Shown in pieces: positions 23,382 through 35,684 of a stretch of DNA of 64,000 nucleotides; the stretch's first letter is position 1, and every line of letters starts with the position of its first letter. The notes beneath the pieces were generated by a model. It did not search any database, was not told where the DNA came from, and saw only the letters and a list, made by a program, of their open reading frames with translations. Source of the stretch: Perca fluviatilis (lineage: Eukaryota; Chordata; Actinopteri; Perciformes; Percidae); assembly GCF_010015445.1 (NCBI RefSeq), contig NC_053119.1, positions 9,951,550-10,015,549 of the forward strand, written 5' to 3'. A program made the position numbers and the translations under genes.

Positions 23382-24021
23382 TAGGGATAGACCCATTATC
23401 GTCCATGGCCGTTTACCGGGACATTTTTTAGCAAACTATCTGAATCAGCGTTTTATTTGCTTGAAAACCGATAAAGTTAATTGATTAATTACCTTTGGCT
23501 CCGCTACAGCTCTGTGTCTGTCCGTCTGCTTCGCTTTCACTCACCACTGAGTCTGACTTAATGTCCCGCCCACAACACCATCTGACTATCTCTTACTGGG
23601 TATTATGTTGAAAGTTTCTAATCTATTAAATAATTGCTTAAAGCCTTTAAACTAAGTTTTGCGTTGGAGTTTGTAACATTACAAAATCTTCAGTTTGACT
23701 TAAAGATTTTCATTTTTACTGTCAATGCATATTGGTTCCAAATATCAGTTATCGGTTTCATCAACTACTAATAATCGGTATTGGCCTTAGAAAAAAACAG
23801 TATCAGGGCGGCTTCTAGCTCACCCAGGAAGAGCGTGCACACCCAGTAGGCTGAGCAGCGGCGCGGGTTCGAATCCGACCTGCGGCCCTTTGCTGCGTGT
23901 CATCCCCCATCTCTCTCCCCTTTTCCTGTCTATCCACTGTCACTATCTAATAAAGGGGGAAAAAAGCCCCAAAAATTAATCTAAATTAAAAAAAAGAAAA
24001 ACCAGTATCGGTCGATCCTTA
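23382..24021. mobile_element. TIR element split by a SINE
   Basis: Left end TAGGGATAGACCCAT (23382) and the reverse complement of the right end (TAAGGATCGACCGAT, ending 24021) form imperfect inverted repeats, and ATCGGTATTGGCC-type subterminal sequence is repeated near both ends. I recognise the TAGGGATAGACCGAT terminus from fish non-autonomous elements, often called hAT-like; no clean 8-bp duplication remains here. The SINE at 23805-23994 interrupts it near the right end. Without the SINE it is about 430 bp and non-coding. Confidence 0.65.
23805..23994 (+). mobile_element. tRNA-derived SINE with TSD
   Basis: The element begins AGGGCGGCTTCTAGCTCACC and has an A-box-like segment, then GCGGGTTCGAATCCGAC, a near-consensus B box. 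A CT-rich body (CATCTCTCTCCCCTTTTCCT) and an A-rich tail after AATAAAGGGGG follow. Flanks AGAAAAAAACAGTATC (23789-23804) and AGAAAAACCAGTATC (23995-24009) are a nearly exact TSD. It is the same family as 39252-39443 (minus), with a related type at 28554-28755 and 46296-46472. No protein is encoded; mobility would have depended on a LINE. Confidence 0.88.
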
Positions 24022-24460
24022 TTTTTTACCAAACACAGAAACCCAAACAAGCTGTTCAGACAAAATGGTTCATTCCTTTGTTATCTGAGGAAAAACATTC
24101 AAAGACCACTCTGCCTTTCAAGCCAGTTTAGTCATTTTTTTGTAATTTTGTTATCCTCTTGATTGATCTCCATTTATCAGACCAGCTCCCCTGCAGCTGA
24201 AGCACACTTTGTTTCCTATTCAAAGGCAGGCATGACATTAGGGGAATTGAACTGAATTTTCCTCTTACAAGACAATCTTGACCACTGACCTGCTGTCAGC
24301 GGGTAAGCTCTGTGCCTCTGCGTTTGACTTTGCTGCCCCGGTCGATATCCACATGACATTTATGAAGGACGGGTGGTAAACCTCCGGGGTTACGTAAACA
24401 CGCCGCTGTCCATGACAGCAGCACATAGCACCTCTCATGCAAACACACATGATCACACAT

Positions 24461-24496
<36 letters not shown>

Positions 24497-24640
24497 GCGT
24501 ACAGCGCACACACCGCACCTGCTGTGTCATATGACTTGGGTGTCACTGTGTCTCTCAAGGAACTCCAGTTGCTTTACTCCTGTTTGTCCTTGTAGCCAAT
24601 GATTAATCGACTGACTGAAATGTAATCACCAACAAATTTC
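24022..24640. other. Non-coding stretch with (TC)n
   Basis: A (TC)n microsatellite lies at 24463-24491, with minus-strand Arg/Glu ORF artefacts over it. No exon is supported. Confidence 0.5.
24463..24491. repeat. (TC)n microsatellite
   Basis: About 14 TC units, uninterrupted. Confidence 0.95.
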
Positions 24641-24648
24641 ATTAGCAG

Positions 24649-24671
24649 TATATATATATATATATATATAT
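24649..24671. repeat. (TA)n microsatellite
   Basis: About 11 TA units. Confidence 0.95.
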
Positions 24672-24687
24672 GAATGTAATATCTTCA

Positions 24688-24840
24688 CAACATCACCTTG
24701 GTTTCTGGGGAATTGTGGTGGACACTTTCACTATTTTCTGACATTTTATAGACTACAAAAAGTTGTCAACTAATCGGAAAAATAATTTGATTTATTTTGA
24801 TTAATCAAAAACAAAAATAAATCATTAATCGCAGCTCTGA
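24688..24840 (-). mobile_element. Fish repeat fragment (ATTAATCG type)
   Basis: Contains TTTTCTGACATTTTATAGAC and a run of ATTAATC-like motifs ending near GATTAATCAAAAAC and CATTAATCGCAGCTCTGAAA. I recognise this from an abundant fish repeat; a related copy in the other orientation is at 59985-60215. Boundaries are approximate. Confidence 0.5.
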
Positions 24841-25605
24841 AACCAATTTAAAGTCTAAAGGTCTTTCTTACTTTTTGTCCTCGTGCCAAAGAAAAAAATG
24901 GCCATATCTTTGATGATCAACGCCCCTTTAGAACCTGTGTGAAATTGTGCCCGTACCTTTATTATAGTAGTCAGACATTAAACAAAGTGGGGGATTTTTT
25001 CAGACATTTACTTTGTCACCGCACTGAGTCATGATTGGCTGTCGTTGATCTTTGTAATTACCTATTGATAACCTGATTACCTAAATGAGCAATATAATTG
25101 TTTTTTGGAGGAGGAAAGAACAATTGGACTTGATTTCAAATGATGTTTAGTCCACTTTTGTGATGTAGTTTAAACTTTGTTGTTTTTTTTGGCTTTAAAA
25201 AGGTGCTCCATAGTGAATTAAATTTGGATTTATAATTGCCATAATTTAAATTCAAATTCATTTAAATGTTTAGGACATGAATACACAAACGTGAACAAAT
25301 ATGATTGCAGTCTGTAACTCACACTTAAGGTACATTACCTTTGGTCGAGCTCTTCTTTATGGCATCTCATCTTTTTCTGATTTGTATTCACTATCTATCT
25401 GTAGTTTAAACACACAAAATTCACTGTTTTATAATTGTTTGTAGCTAAAACCTCAAAGGTGACCCACTGTCTTCAACATTTATTGTTGTGTAAGCTTACT
25501 GCATAGCTACGCACTTACACCCATAGTGAGAGCAGTAGAGATTTGTTCCTTGGTCGTTTAGGTGTACACTTCCAACACAGAAATTAATACAAAATGTACA
25601 CCGTC
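24841..25605. other. Non-coding stretch, nothing recognised
   Basis: AT-rich DNA without exon signals or repeat ends that I could identify. Confidence 0.5.
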
Positions 25606-25609
25606 ATAT

Positions 25610-25819
25610 AACAAACATTACATTATGTGTCCTTCAGCGGACACTTTAATCCAAAGCGACTTACAATTGCTACATATGTCAGAGGTAACAGCCCTCTGGA
25701 GCAACTAGGGGTTAAGTGTCTTGCTCAGGGACACACTTGGTTGATGTATCGCAGTGGGCACTGAACCCAGATCTCCCACACCAAAGACAGGTGTCATATC
25801 CACTGCGCCATCACCACCC
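25610..25819 (-). mobile_element. tRNA-derived SINE, V-SINE-like
   Basis: Read on the minus strand, it starts GGGTGGTGATGGCGCAGTGG (A-box-like) at 25819, has CTGGGTTCAGTGCC (B-box-like) and a conserved body with CCTGAGCAAGACACTTAACC. The 3' part contains GTAAGTCGCTTTGGATTAAA, a signature I associate with a widespread fish SINE group. It is full length in appearance; flanks share an ACAAA-rich sequence that may be a decayed TSD. The family name is from memory. Confidence 0.75.
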
Positions 25820-26718
25820 AACAACAAATGTACTGTATACACAGACTGACGAGGAGCAGGAAGAGAATAAATCTCATATTACCTGCCGCATTCTCTAAAT
25901 ACTTTCAGCAAGCTTTTGCTACAAACTATTTGCACCCAACAACAACACACTTTAACAAATTCAATAATGCATTTCAGGTTCAAAGGGGTCCCAAAAATCA
26001 GTCGCAGCTGCATTAAGGAAACAATGTTGCTTTTTGATACAATCAGGATGTTGTTATTAGCAAATATGTACTTGGATTTATTTATGTATGTTGAAGAGCA
26101 TGCAAGATGAGAGCCAGGGGAAGCTCTTAATAACAAGAGCAAGGTAAACCAACTCAATTTCCAAAAGAAGTCAATAGCATGTGTTTGGCCATAAAGCAAC
26201 CCAGCTGATTACATTAGATCAGACACAGTATACTGTACAGGAGGCTGACTGAGGCTGCCAGGCTTCTCATCTGTTTTGTGTTCAGTTAATAACGTTAACG
26301 TGGTAATGATTTACTGCAGTTAAAATGCTACACATGGCACTCAGACATGTCTTTTAATCGATGCTGGACTGATCAATGTGTCATCGTCACCGATAAGCCA
26401 CACTTCCGACTGACTGTGACTGATGTTTCTGTTGGTTTTGCCCGCAACTCTTATCTCCAATAAATAACAGGAATTTGTCTTTGTATCGTTTGCCACCAAA
26501 CACACTGCCTGTGTTTTAACAGATGTGTAGCAGACAGTGTGTTTCTAAATGATTTGGCGAGTGAGTGTTCTCTCAGTCAAAGGTCACGTCTATTTAAAGG
26601 GTTTTTCCAGATGAAATGTGTTTGAAGTGCAGCGAGGGAGGGCTAGAGGAGGACTGCTGCCGGTGCAGTATGGGGAAACACAGCAAGGTCATTGCCATTC
26701 AGAGCACACTGTTCTGTA

Positions 26719-26757
26719 TGGTGTGTGTGTGTCTGTCTGTGTGTGTGTGTGTGTCAG

Positions 26758-26839
<82 letters not shown>
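26719..26839. repeat. (GT)n then (GA)n microsatellite
   Basis: An interrupted GT tract (26719-26754) is followed by about 39 uninterrupted GA units (26762-26839). Confidence 0.97.
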
Positions 26840-26844
<5 letters not shown>

Positions 26845-27285
26845 AGATGCTTGCATTTACAGTATGTGTGGGTGAGGATGTGCGTGTTTCATAAAAAGGT
26901 AGGTCACTGTGTATGAATGTTTGTGTGTGTATCCTAGTCAAATACAAGTTGAGTATAATACTATATTAAAATGTTACTGCACTGTACAGTAGGTGAGCAA
27001 ATATCACCAGTATTAAAAATTCTTTGAGTTATTTTGAACACTACACTATGTTACCTTTTCAAGTCAAAAGCAGAAGACCGAGTACCAAATTACTCTTCTC
27101 TTCTTGGCAAAATGACCCAACACTGCAAAAATCTCTACATTTGTCCAGTTTAACGCGGGCTGGACTCTAAATCGATTCAAATGGGGAGGCCACAAAATGT
27201 GCTCTTTGTAAAGAAAGTAATTTAAAATCTATTGGAGGGAGCACAGACCAGCACCAGTCATTTCCTGTCACTAATTTGATAATAG

Positions 27286-27291
<6 letters not shown>

Positions 27292-27369
<78 letters not shown>
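27292..27369. repeat. (AC)n microsatellite
   Basis: About 39 uninterrupted AC units. Confidence 0.97.
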
Positions 27370-27371
<2 letters not shown>

Positions 27372-27706
27372 CTCTGCCAATAACTAAATGACACATTGGT
27401 GCATGGCCTAATGTTTAAATAAAAATTTGCACAATGCCACAGCTGCAAAAGGGATCTGATTTGGCTGCAGGACAAAAGTAGGTTAAAACATTATCACGGT
27501 TGATTTTTGGCAGCCTGCAGAGTGGGCCGCTGGCACCGCTGCTCTGATTATTTAACAGCCACTGAAAGTCAGAAGAGCTTCCTGATGATGTGTTCAGCCT
27601 CCAGCTTTCACCAACAGCATGAACTTGAAGCTAGAAATATTTCTTGTTAAGATTCTCAAATCTCTGTCTTAATGCTAAACAACTAGCCGATAATTGATTA
27701 GTTATT

Positions 27707-28213
27707 CAGTCCCTCAGGAAAAAACGCGATTATGCGATCGCATAATTCAATGCATAATCAGCCAAAGTCCGCAAATTTATGCAGGGGCCGCATTTCTTCA
27801 AATACGCCGCACTTTCGCCGCATAACTTGCCGATTTCCGCGCAAAATAGTCCGCGGGACTTGCATGATTTCATAATCCCAGCATTTTCGTTGCAAAAAAG
27901 TCACATATATCTTAGGAGAAAGTTGAAAAATGTTGCGTTTACTTCACACAAGAGCAGCCATTTCCCCCTGTTGCCATGGGAACGTCACGAAGTGACGTAA
28001 TTACACGACGTGAACATCATCGAAAAGCAGGGTGTTGGGGGAATCATTTTTTTTTCTCTTTTTCATCAAACCGCTGTTTTTGCAAGTTCCCGCAATTTCA
28101 TCGCATAAGTATCCTGCATATTCCATCGCATTTTTTAAGAAAATGTGTCGAATAATCAAGGATTTTTGCCCGCAACAATCACAAAAAAACTCTGCATTTT
28201 TCTGGAAGGACTG
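27707..28213. mobile_element. CAGTCC-ended TIR element (507 bp)
   Basis: Left end CAGTCCCTCAGGAAAAA and the reverse complement of the right end (CAGTCCTTCCAGAAAAA) form a 17-bp TIR with three mismatches. GTTATT lies immediately outside on both sides (27701-27706, 28214-28219). The interior has repeated GCATAA/TTATGC and CCGCA motifs and a CpG-rich part (GTGACGTAATTACACGACG). No transposase. The CAG start suggests hAT, but the visible duplication is 6 bp rather than the canonical 8. Confidence 0.7.
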
Positions 28214-28219
28214 GTTATT

Positions 28220-28543
28220 TAACGCAAAGTAAATGAAAGCGAAAAAATTTCCTGGTCACAGCGATACAGATTGTGACTAATTGCTTGCTATTCTCACATT
28301 ATTGTAAATTGAATACATCGCTGCATTTTGTGTAATGAATGTATTGTCTAATTATTATAGAGATTTACATGACATAAACACAGACTTTCAGCAGTATAAA
28401 TGTCTGCCTATAAACTGATATGGCACACCAGAATAGTGCACTATATTTAATTATTAGTCATCAGTCCATGCAAACTGATAATCATAACTCTTTTTTTATA
28501 CAAAAAGGGTTATGATAGATTAAACCACTGATTACAGATCTGA
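28220..28543. other. Non-coding stretch, nothing recognised
   Basis: AT-rich spacer between two mobile elements with no supported feature. Confidence 0.5.
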
Positions 28544-28553
28544 GGATTTGAAC

Positions 28554-28755
28554 TTTTTTTTTTAAAGATGATTTCTTTTTTTGCATTTTAGGCCTTTATT
28601 GGATAGGACAGCTTAGACATGAAAGGGGGAGAGAGAGAGGGGGAATGGCATGCAGCAAAGGGATGCAGGTCGGAACCGAACCTGTGGCCACTGCGTCGAG
28701 GACTGAGCCTCTGTACATGGGCACATGCTCTACCAGGTGAGTAACCCTGGCGCCC
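28554..28755 (-). mobile_element. tRNA-derived SINE with TSD
   Basis: On the minus strand it has a tRNA-like head (CTGGTAGAGCATGTGCCC; CAGGTTCGGTTCCGACC as B box) and a CT-rich body (CCCCCTCTCTCTCTCCCC). The tail is AATAAAGGCCTAAAATGC plus an A-rich run. The 10-base GGATTTGAAC is present on both sides (28544-28553, 28756-28765), a clean TSD. Similar to the copy at 46296-46472. Confidence 0.87.
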
Positions 28756-29039
28756 GGATTTGAACATTTTATTTCAATAATGTCATTCAATAATTTCACA
28801 ATGCTTAGACATACTGACCAAAATTTGTGTAAAGAAATTTAAATAAAATGACATGACAAATGTGATTTAGTCATTTTAGACAGCCACTGTTGGCTCAGAG
28901 GAGGAAAGCATGCAATACCAAAACTAATGCTTTGCCAAAAGAAGCATCTGCGCCCTGTTCTAAATAACAGAAAGAAATGTGATTTAGTGAGAAGCTCATC
29001 ATTTAGCTGCTGCGCTGCCGACCCCATCTTTAGTTTTGA

Positions 29040-29280
29040 TTTTTCCTTACATTTGCTCTATTTATGTATTACTGTATTACTGTATTGTATTACTTATCTT
29101 TATTTATCTTATTTGTACATATTACTTATCTTTCTTTATCTTATTTGTATATATTTCTTATCTTTTATATTATATTTGTTGTACGTGTCCTTTATGCACC
29201 ATGGATCGGAGAGAAATGTATTTTCAGTTGCTCTGTATGTCTGGCACATATTGCAGAATTGACAATAAAGTTGACTTGAC
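29040..29280 (+). mobile_element. Possible LINE 3' UTR remnant
   Basis: A T-rich stretch with tandem TATCTTTATTTATCTTATTTG-like units (about 29094-29165) leads into TTTATGCACCATGGATCGGA and ends GACAATAAAGTTGACTTGAC. The end resembles fish LINE tails with TTGAC repeats. Three overlapping plus-strand ORFs here are AT-driven. Confidence 0.35.
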
Positions 29281-30015
29281 TCTACACAGAGTATTTAACT
29301 AATCAACAAATTATATATATATATAAATACTTTACAGGTTATTTAGCAAAAACAGAACCTTATCATCCCACTCTGACCAGTTTGAAATATTACTATAAAG
29401 AAGTGGATGGTCTCTGGCTTCCTTTAGTCTTTGGCTCTGGAGGACCACAGTGCTACAGCAAACTGAAGAGCTCACTATCCTGACCAAGACAAAGCTGGGC
29501 TGCAGCCATACAGAGAGATACAATACAATATAGACTTAAAAGTTGCAGAGCTTTCAAGCATGCTATCAGTCCAAGAAACACCTGCGAGACACTTTGTGTT
29601 GCTCTGTTGGTGGCTAGCAGTAGGGACAGAGCAGCCCTGCCAGCAGCTCAGTGCTGCTGCTGTCACATTAGAGCCCACTTCCACCTTGTTCTGCCACTGC
29701 AAAAATAAAACTAGGACCAAAAATGCAGAAAGTTTCCTTAGCATAAGCAGAAAGAAAAGCAGAAAATCCCAGACTGTTTTCTCTATTAGTTTTTGTTTAC
29801 CTGTGTCCACAAGGTCACTGCTGCAGCTTCATTAATTTTGCTCCCCTCCGAGCATGAGAATGTGGGCGAACGCTGCGTGAACCGCACGCTCTTCCTGTCT
29901 TCCTGAAGGAGGAGGGAGCACCAGCATGCTAGCTTAGTCCTATAACTGGCCAGGGGGTTAAGAGATGGAATACAATCTGACCACTACAAACACACAAACT
30001 CAAACACGCACACAG

Positions 30016-30020
<5 letters not shown>

Positions 30021-30070
<50 letters not shown>
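30021..30070. repeat. (CA)n microsatellite
   Basis: About 25 CA units; the minus-strand Cys/Val ORFs are artefacts. Confidence 0.97.
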
Positions 30071-30072
<2 letters not shown>

Positions 30073-30215
30073 CGGCCTGCTGAATTCCGAGCAGGCCGCC
30101 GCTGCCAGCAAATTCCTTCCTTGGCCCAGTGAACATGAGGCGGTGACACATTTGGTTCAGCTCCATGCTGCTGCCACCGTGTCTTGTTCAGGTTTCACAG
30201 CCATACACTACCACC

Positions 30216-30241
30216 TACCCACCCACCCACCCACCCACCCA
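30216..30241. repeat. (ACCC)n microsatellite
   Basis: Six ACCC units in a row. Confidence 0.9.
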
Positions 30242-31776
30242 CACATCCAGCAAACATCACAAACACAAACAGCCTCTTTTGTTTGACTTTCTCACAGTCC
30301 ATCTCTCTCACACTCTCTCCATCACTCCGTTCCTCACTCCCACTCAGGCTAGAAAGCAATCAGAATTGTCCCCTTGTTTGATTAAATGAAGGTGTATAAA
30401 AGCCCACAGAGTTTTTGTCAGGTTAAGTAGTAAAAACCAGAAATGTATCTGCCATTGTGGCAGAGTGTGAGCTGAATGCTACCAGGGTGCCCACTGGCAC
30501 CAAAATCATTGTAATGTGGGTTATTACGAAACCCTTGTGTCACACTTCAGACTATCAGGCTGATAGGCACAAACCATAATGCTAGTCTTTGGTGCCACAT
30601 TTCCTTTTTAGTGGTGACGGCTGAGCTTTCAAGGTGCTTCATCACAAATTGTGCAAGGCTTTTAGAGTAAGGCTGGAGGGTTGTGCCAATGTAGTTACCA
30701 GAAAAAGATACAATGCATCAAATATGATTTTTCTATATACAACAGGATCCAGTATTTCGACACAAGGAGGACTACTTAGAGTGCTTACAGCTTGCTCTTT
30801 AGCTCATCCCTGCCTCATCTCCCACTCACCTGGCTCCCTTTGTCACACCCATTGTTTATTGTTCAGACAGGAAGTGTAGGTGTAGTGGCCCTGCTACAAC
30901 CCGGTGTAATGACCTCAACGTCTTAAGAGCTGATGCACGAAGCATAATTTTGCTCATTACATCACGGCACTTTTATGTTGCCAGGCAGCTCCCCTCGTCT
31001 CTGGTTTCAGCGTGACCCAGTAAAAATAAAGAGCATCTCCAGCAGCACAGAGGGGATGAGGTGGGACTGACAGAGCCGAGGCAGTCACTCAACACTGCTG
31101 GCAGACTGGGAACAGCACGGTGCCAGTAATAACTGAGGCGGACACCAGAATCACTGACATCACTGGCATGGAGAGACCCTGCTGCATCGGCCCAGACACA
31201 CATAAGCGCCACATGCCCAACAGGGCCATCTACGAAACCGCAATTTTCTATTGGATAACAAAGTATTTAAAAGGGATATATAGCCATATTTCTGTGGACA
31301 CACTACAAGGAAGTGTATCAGTAAGTTAATTAACCCAAATATTGCCAGTTCCATTGCTGCTAATTACTCGCCACACGTTTAAAGCACTGAAAAGACAAAA
31401 TACTGACAACTGATACACTGACAAAAGTCTATTGATGCACGTATGGCAATGTGTATATGAATGGGAATGTATTTTGTTTTGTTTATTGTGTTTTGTTTCA
31501 TATCTTCTGCACGTAATATGTGTGTTAATATGCAATATGTATATAACATACAGAAACGAATAACAATACATTTAATAAGATTGATTATATTCTGAGGGAC
31601 CTAAGAACAAAATATAAATAAAATAGAATGTAAAAAGGGTAGGTGTAACAAGCAAATGCTTCAACCTACACCTTGATTAGAAACGAGTTAACATGACACC
31701 GTATGAATTAAGGTGAGACTTTGTTTTGTTTTTTACCATTTATATTATGTATGTGATGTGTATCTATGTGATTGAA

Positions 31777-31803
31777 ATAAACTAACTAACTAACTAACTA
31801 ACT
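31777..31803 (+). repeat. (TAAC)n tail
   Basis: ATAAACTAACTAACTAACTA repeat directly after GATTGAAATAAAC; probably the tail of an old LINE whose body is no longer recognisable. Confidence 0.6.
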
Positions 31804-33093
31804 ATTGGTTCTCTGAAGCAATTGTTATGAAAAAATGAAAAAATAAAAAGGTGCAGTCTAGAGGTCTCAAGATAGAGCTTAAAGGCAGAACGACCGTGTT
31901 AACTCAACATATTAGGGGAATAAATCTTAAAAATTAGTTGCATTTTCAGGGCGGTCATTCAATATTTGGCAATATTTCAAATGCTACTACATAAAAATTT
32001 AATGTGATTCCTCTTACAGTAGAAATAATAGATGAGATCAATACAAAACTATCAAGCAAACCAATTTTACGACCTGTTTTTATTTGGAATTAACTCGAAA
32101 TTAGATTGCCCGTAAACATTTATTAGATGACACAACTTCAGTGTTTTTTGAGTTTATGACTTCTTCATGAGTGACCGTAAAAGTGAGCAATTGTGCACTA
32201 CATTGCTAATAAAATGTTTATTGAAGTTTAATCATGAAACACTTCAGCTACAAATGATATGGACAGCGTGATGTGCATTTGGCAAATTCAATCATATTAC
32301 GGCCAGTAGTTTCATTAAACACACTTACAAGATATTATTTAAAATAGGTCCTGGAATACAAAGAAAAAGAAGCGGGCGTTAAATTAAAATCCACAGGCAG
32401 GATGGAAACTCATTTGTTCCATAAAAGGTCAGAATAATCCCTATTACTCCACGATAATAAAGTTAAACTTGTGTGCGTACCTTTTAGTACTGATAGTGAT
32501 GATAGTCAGGGAACATGGTCCCTCCCCTCAATCTCTAAACTTGTCAACAGCCAAAGTCAAAGCGGTAGAAAAACACTCAGCCTCCACTGAACAGCTCTCA
32601 CCCGTGTTGTCGTTGTAGCACTTGTCTCACAACATAAACACTTCACCAATACATCGCCCACAATAGGGAAAGACTTCACAGTGATGCAGCAAGAGAAGCA
32701 CAGCAGGCCCATCAGCAACACCACAAATGCAACTCCAACGCAGCATACGGTGACAAAAACGAGCCCTGGCGCTATATGACATTTTTATAGTGCTGCTATG
32801 CTAATATTAGCTATGGGCAGCTCATTTGTTTGATCGGTTTACTGCACACTAAACAGTAGAGCAGTTAAAAAGAAACTAGTTAGCAGAATTGGAAATAAAA
32901 TTCATTGACAGTTTGAATGTTCGGATAAATCTGTGAAAAAGAAAATCTTTCCGTTTGCTCTCCAGCATCGCCCAAAATGGATTTGTAAGATTATCAGTAT
33001 TCATTATTAAAAACCTCTCAACCTGCAATGGGTGAACAAGCTTGGAGCGAGCAGTGGCCATTACCTTCAATGAAAACTGTTAACAAGCCAGTT

Positions 33094-33740
33094 TAAAGCT
33101 CTAGTGCATAGTATCTGTCGCCCCCATGAGGAATTCTAAGTAATGACAACAAAACTGTCACCACCCAAACCTCTCTTCCAGGCAGTTGCTAGTAGCCAAG
33201 GAGGACACGGTGGATTTAAAAAACATGGACTCTTCAGAAGATCGAATTATATTCACTCGAGCTTCTGCGCGCGAAAGTCGCCGGACGCCACAATCTTCTG
33301 AACATAGCCATGCTGAGAAATACAGAGAGAGTTGTGTGGAGCTGATAGTCTTAATTAGCTTTGTAGCATTTGGCAATGGCTTGAATGTAACGGACGTTCA
33401 TTAATATCAAAACGTTACGCAAAAGCTTTAATTTTCACCTCATGGTTGCAGAAAAATATCTCTCAAACTCAAAATATCAATGCATCAAGGCTGCGGTCGT
33501 CGCAGGTCTCAGCTGTACAGTGTTACTGTCTCTCAGGTGTTTTGTTAAAGCTGCAAACTTACATTTATTTTCACATACTGTATCTGCAAGACATCGGTGT
33601 ATGTCTCGGTCAAATTCTGAATCTCACTTTGCAAACTCTGATTATAATCATCTGTTTTCAAGGTGAACAGATGTGGTTTCTATTGTCCTCCGCACTGAAT
33701 GCGAGCGCTATTTTTGCATAAAGATGGCTGCAGCAAACAA
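33094..33740. mobile_element. Fish interspersed repeat
   Basis: It begins TTTAAAGCTCTAGTGCATAG and continues with TCTGTCGCCCCCATGAGGAA, GCAGTTGCTAGTAGCCAAGG and ATGGACTCTTCAGAAGATCG. I recognise this order from a common teleost repeat. A 72-codon ORF (33186-33404) rich in Ser/Arg/Glu belongs to it and shows no known domain. The end near GATGGCTGCAGCAAACAACC is approximate. Confidence 0.55.
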
Positions 33741-33776
33741 CCAACCTTGTTGCCCTACTGGTGCTATGGCTGAAGA

Positions 33777-33945
33777 CTGTTGGATAGATTGCCATGAAAT
33801 TTGGTGCAGGAATTCCTCTTCCCCTTCAGGATGAATTGAAATAACTTGTGTAAATCATCTAAAACCAGTAATAGGTTGAAATTAGTTTTGATGTTTATTT
33901 GTTTATACCATCTGCAAAACTAATGACATTGGCAGGTCAAGGACT
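33777..33945 (-). mobile_element. Short antisense copy of repeat at 36.6-37.2 kb
   Basis: GTTGGATAGATTGCCATGAA followed by ATTTGGTGCAGGAATTCC is the reverse complement of the type of sequence at 37120-37155 (CACAAAATTTCATGGCAATC). Partial copy without clear ends. Confidence 0.55.
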
Positions 33946-33985
33946 AGGACTACTGCAGCTCTTGTGTCTCAATGTTTTTCCTTTA

Positions 33986-34497
33986 AAAGGTCGCATATTC
34001 TGCTCATTTTCAGGTTTGTACTTGCATTTTGAGTCTCTACTAGAACATGTTTACATGCTTTAATGTTCAAAAAACACAATGTTTTTCTCATACTGTCCGT
34101 CTGAATATACATGTATTCACCTGCTGTCTGAAACGCTCTGTTTTAGCGCCCGTCTCTTTAAGACCTCCTCCTGAAAAAGCCCAGTCTGCTTTGATTGGTC
34201 AGATGGTCAGATGATTGGCTCTTTGCGTCTCTGCACTATCACTGCAGTCGGGGAATGACTGTAACGACACTGTAGCGGCACTATATACCTATATAGAGTA
34301 TAGTTGTGATCTCACAACTACACAGAAGTCCTGACAGCTCATTTAAAAGGCACAGTTTCTGAATATGGGCTGTCTGCATTTCTGTGGATTGAGCGTTGTG
34401 ATACTTTCACAGTATTTATGTAGCACCTTGACCTGCTTTATAATATAAATAAGTATAAAAAAGAAATTAAATCTCACTTTTCAAATATGGGACCTTT
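33986..34497. mobile_element. AAAGGTC-ended TIR element (512 bp)
   Basis: Left end AAAGGTCGCATATT (33986-33999) and the reverse complement of the right end AAAGGTCCCATATT differ at one of 14 bases. The interior (AGTATTTATGTAGCACCTTGACCTG; GCCCGTCTCTTTAAGACCTC, read in parts) matches a common fish non-autonomous repeat I recall. Non-coding. No target duplication was identified. Confidence 0.65.
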
Positions 34498-35684
34498 GAA
34501 ACACACTAATTTAACATTTAAAAATGTGGCTGCAATATTAAAGCTGTGTAAATGCCAGTAAGGTGACATCTGCATTCACTAGAGTGATCCATTATGCATT
34601 TATGTTACTACGTAGTCAGTAACCTTACATCACAGTCCCGAGGGCTCATTCTTCAACATTCATTGTACTATGAGAATAAGCCCATTGTAATTATCCAGAC
34701 CTCATGCAGGAGCATTTCCTGATAGCTCTACGGGACTCAGATCACTGCTTGTTCGACACTTGTCCATATTCAAATCAGCTGTGATGCTTTGGCCCCCTGC
34801 CTCAGCGCCTGACTGACTCTAATTATAGGCACTCTTCACTGGGCTGAGGAGCAGGGAGCCTGTTAAATGTCTTATTGCAGAGATAATGAAAATATTTTGC
34901 ATTAGCATAAACAGGAATGGCAGTGGAATGGAGCCCTGATTCAGAAGAGCATGTAGAGGAGTGAATAATGCTTAGGCTCATTACGGAAGTGCCTGCACTG
35001 ACTAAAAATTAGCCTTCACACTGCAGTTTGTGCCTTCGCAGCAAATAAGATTCATTGTGAACAGATTGAGAAGCTGCTTGAGAGAGGGAGGATTTGGGGA
35101 GGCTATTTAGGGGGCACAGAATGTGTTGCAAAAGAAGCTATTTCTATGCATTTTATAATTGCAAACTTTTCAGAGTTTTGTAGACAAAGCCATCAGTTGC
35201 TGGGCGAGAATGAGTATTGTAGAGTAATAGAGGACAAGAATGTAGGAAGTAAGTGCAAAGTTAACATGATCAGCATATTAACATGTATCCCATCTAGTGG
35301 CTGCTCTTCAGCGGCGGTAGGGCTACTGTACGTGGGTGCGGGTCAACATCATCGAGGTAAAGTGAGGAAAAATGTGTCACTGGTGTAACTTAAGCAGTTG
35401 TTTGCGAGCCTCATAGCTACAGCATTTCTGCCTACGATGAGCAGGGTTAATAATATAACGTGATACTTTATTGACCCCTGTTGGGAAATTCTCACCAGTA
35501 CAGAGGAGCTCTGCTGCAGCGGGCTGGGACTTGAAGGACACTTCGAGGGGGTAATGCTTGCACTAAAGTTAAATTAAACTCAAACTTGAGAATCCATCCT
35601 GAAGACAAACAAGTCCAACTCTTGTTTCCTGCCTCACTACAAAAAGATAACCATGTGTCCTTCCTATGAAACAAGACTAAGGCT
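34498..35684. other. Non-coding, single-copy-looking stretch
   Basis: No gene. The part at about 34560-35150 has balanced composition with several TAATTA-like sites and no repeat signature, so it is a reasonable place to look for conserved non-coding elements. At about 35462-35505, TGATACTTTATTGACCCC resembles an antisense fish retroposon tail. Confidence 0.4.

Larger units (their letters stand above)
25820..27700. other. Non-coding stretch with large microsatellites
   Basis: No exon supported. Holds the GT/GA and CA tracts listed separately. Low-complexity ORFs here (Arg/Glu, Ser/Leu, Thr/His, Cys/Val) are repeat translations. Confidence 0.5.
28766..33093. other. Non-coding stretch with scattered retroposon tails
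   Basis: No exon supported. A sequence ending TTGACAATAAAGTTGACTTG (about 29250-29278) and one ending in AAATAAACTAACTAACTAAC (31777-31803) look like the 3' ends of LINEs, but no coding part is recognisable. Listed microsatellites fall here. The remainder looks single-copy. Confidence 0.4.
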
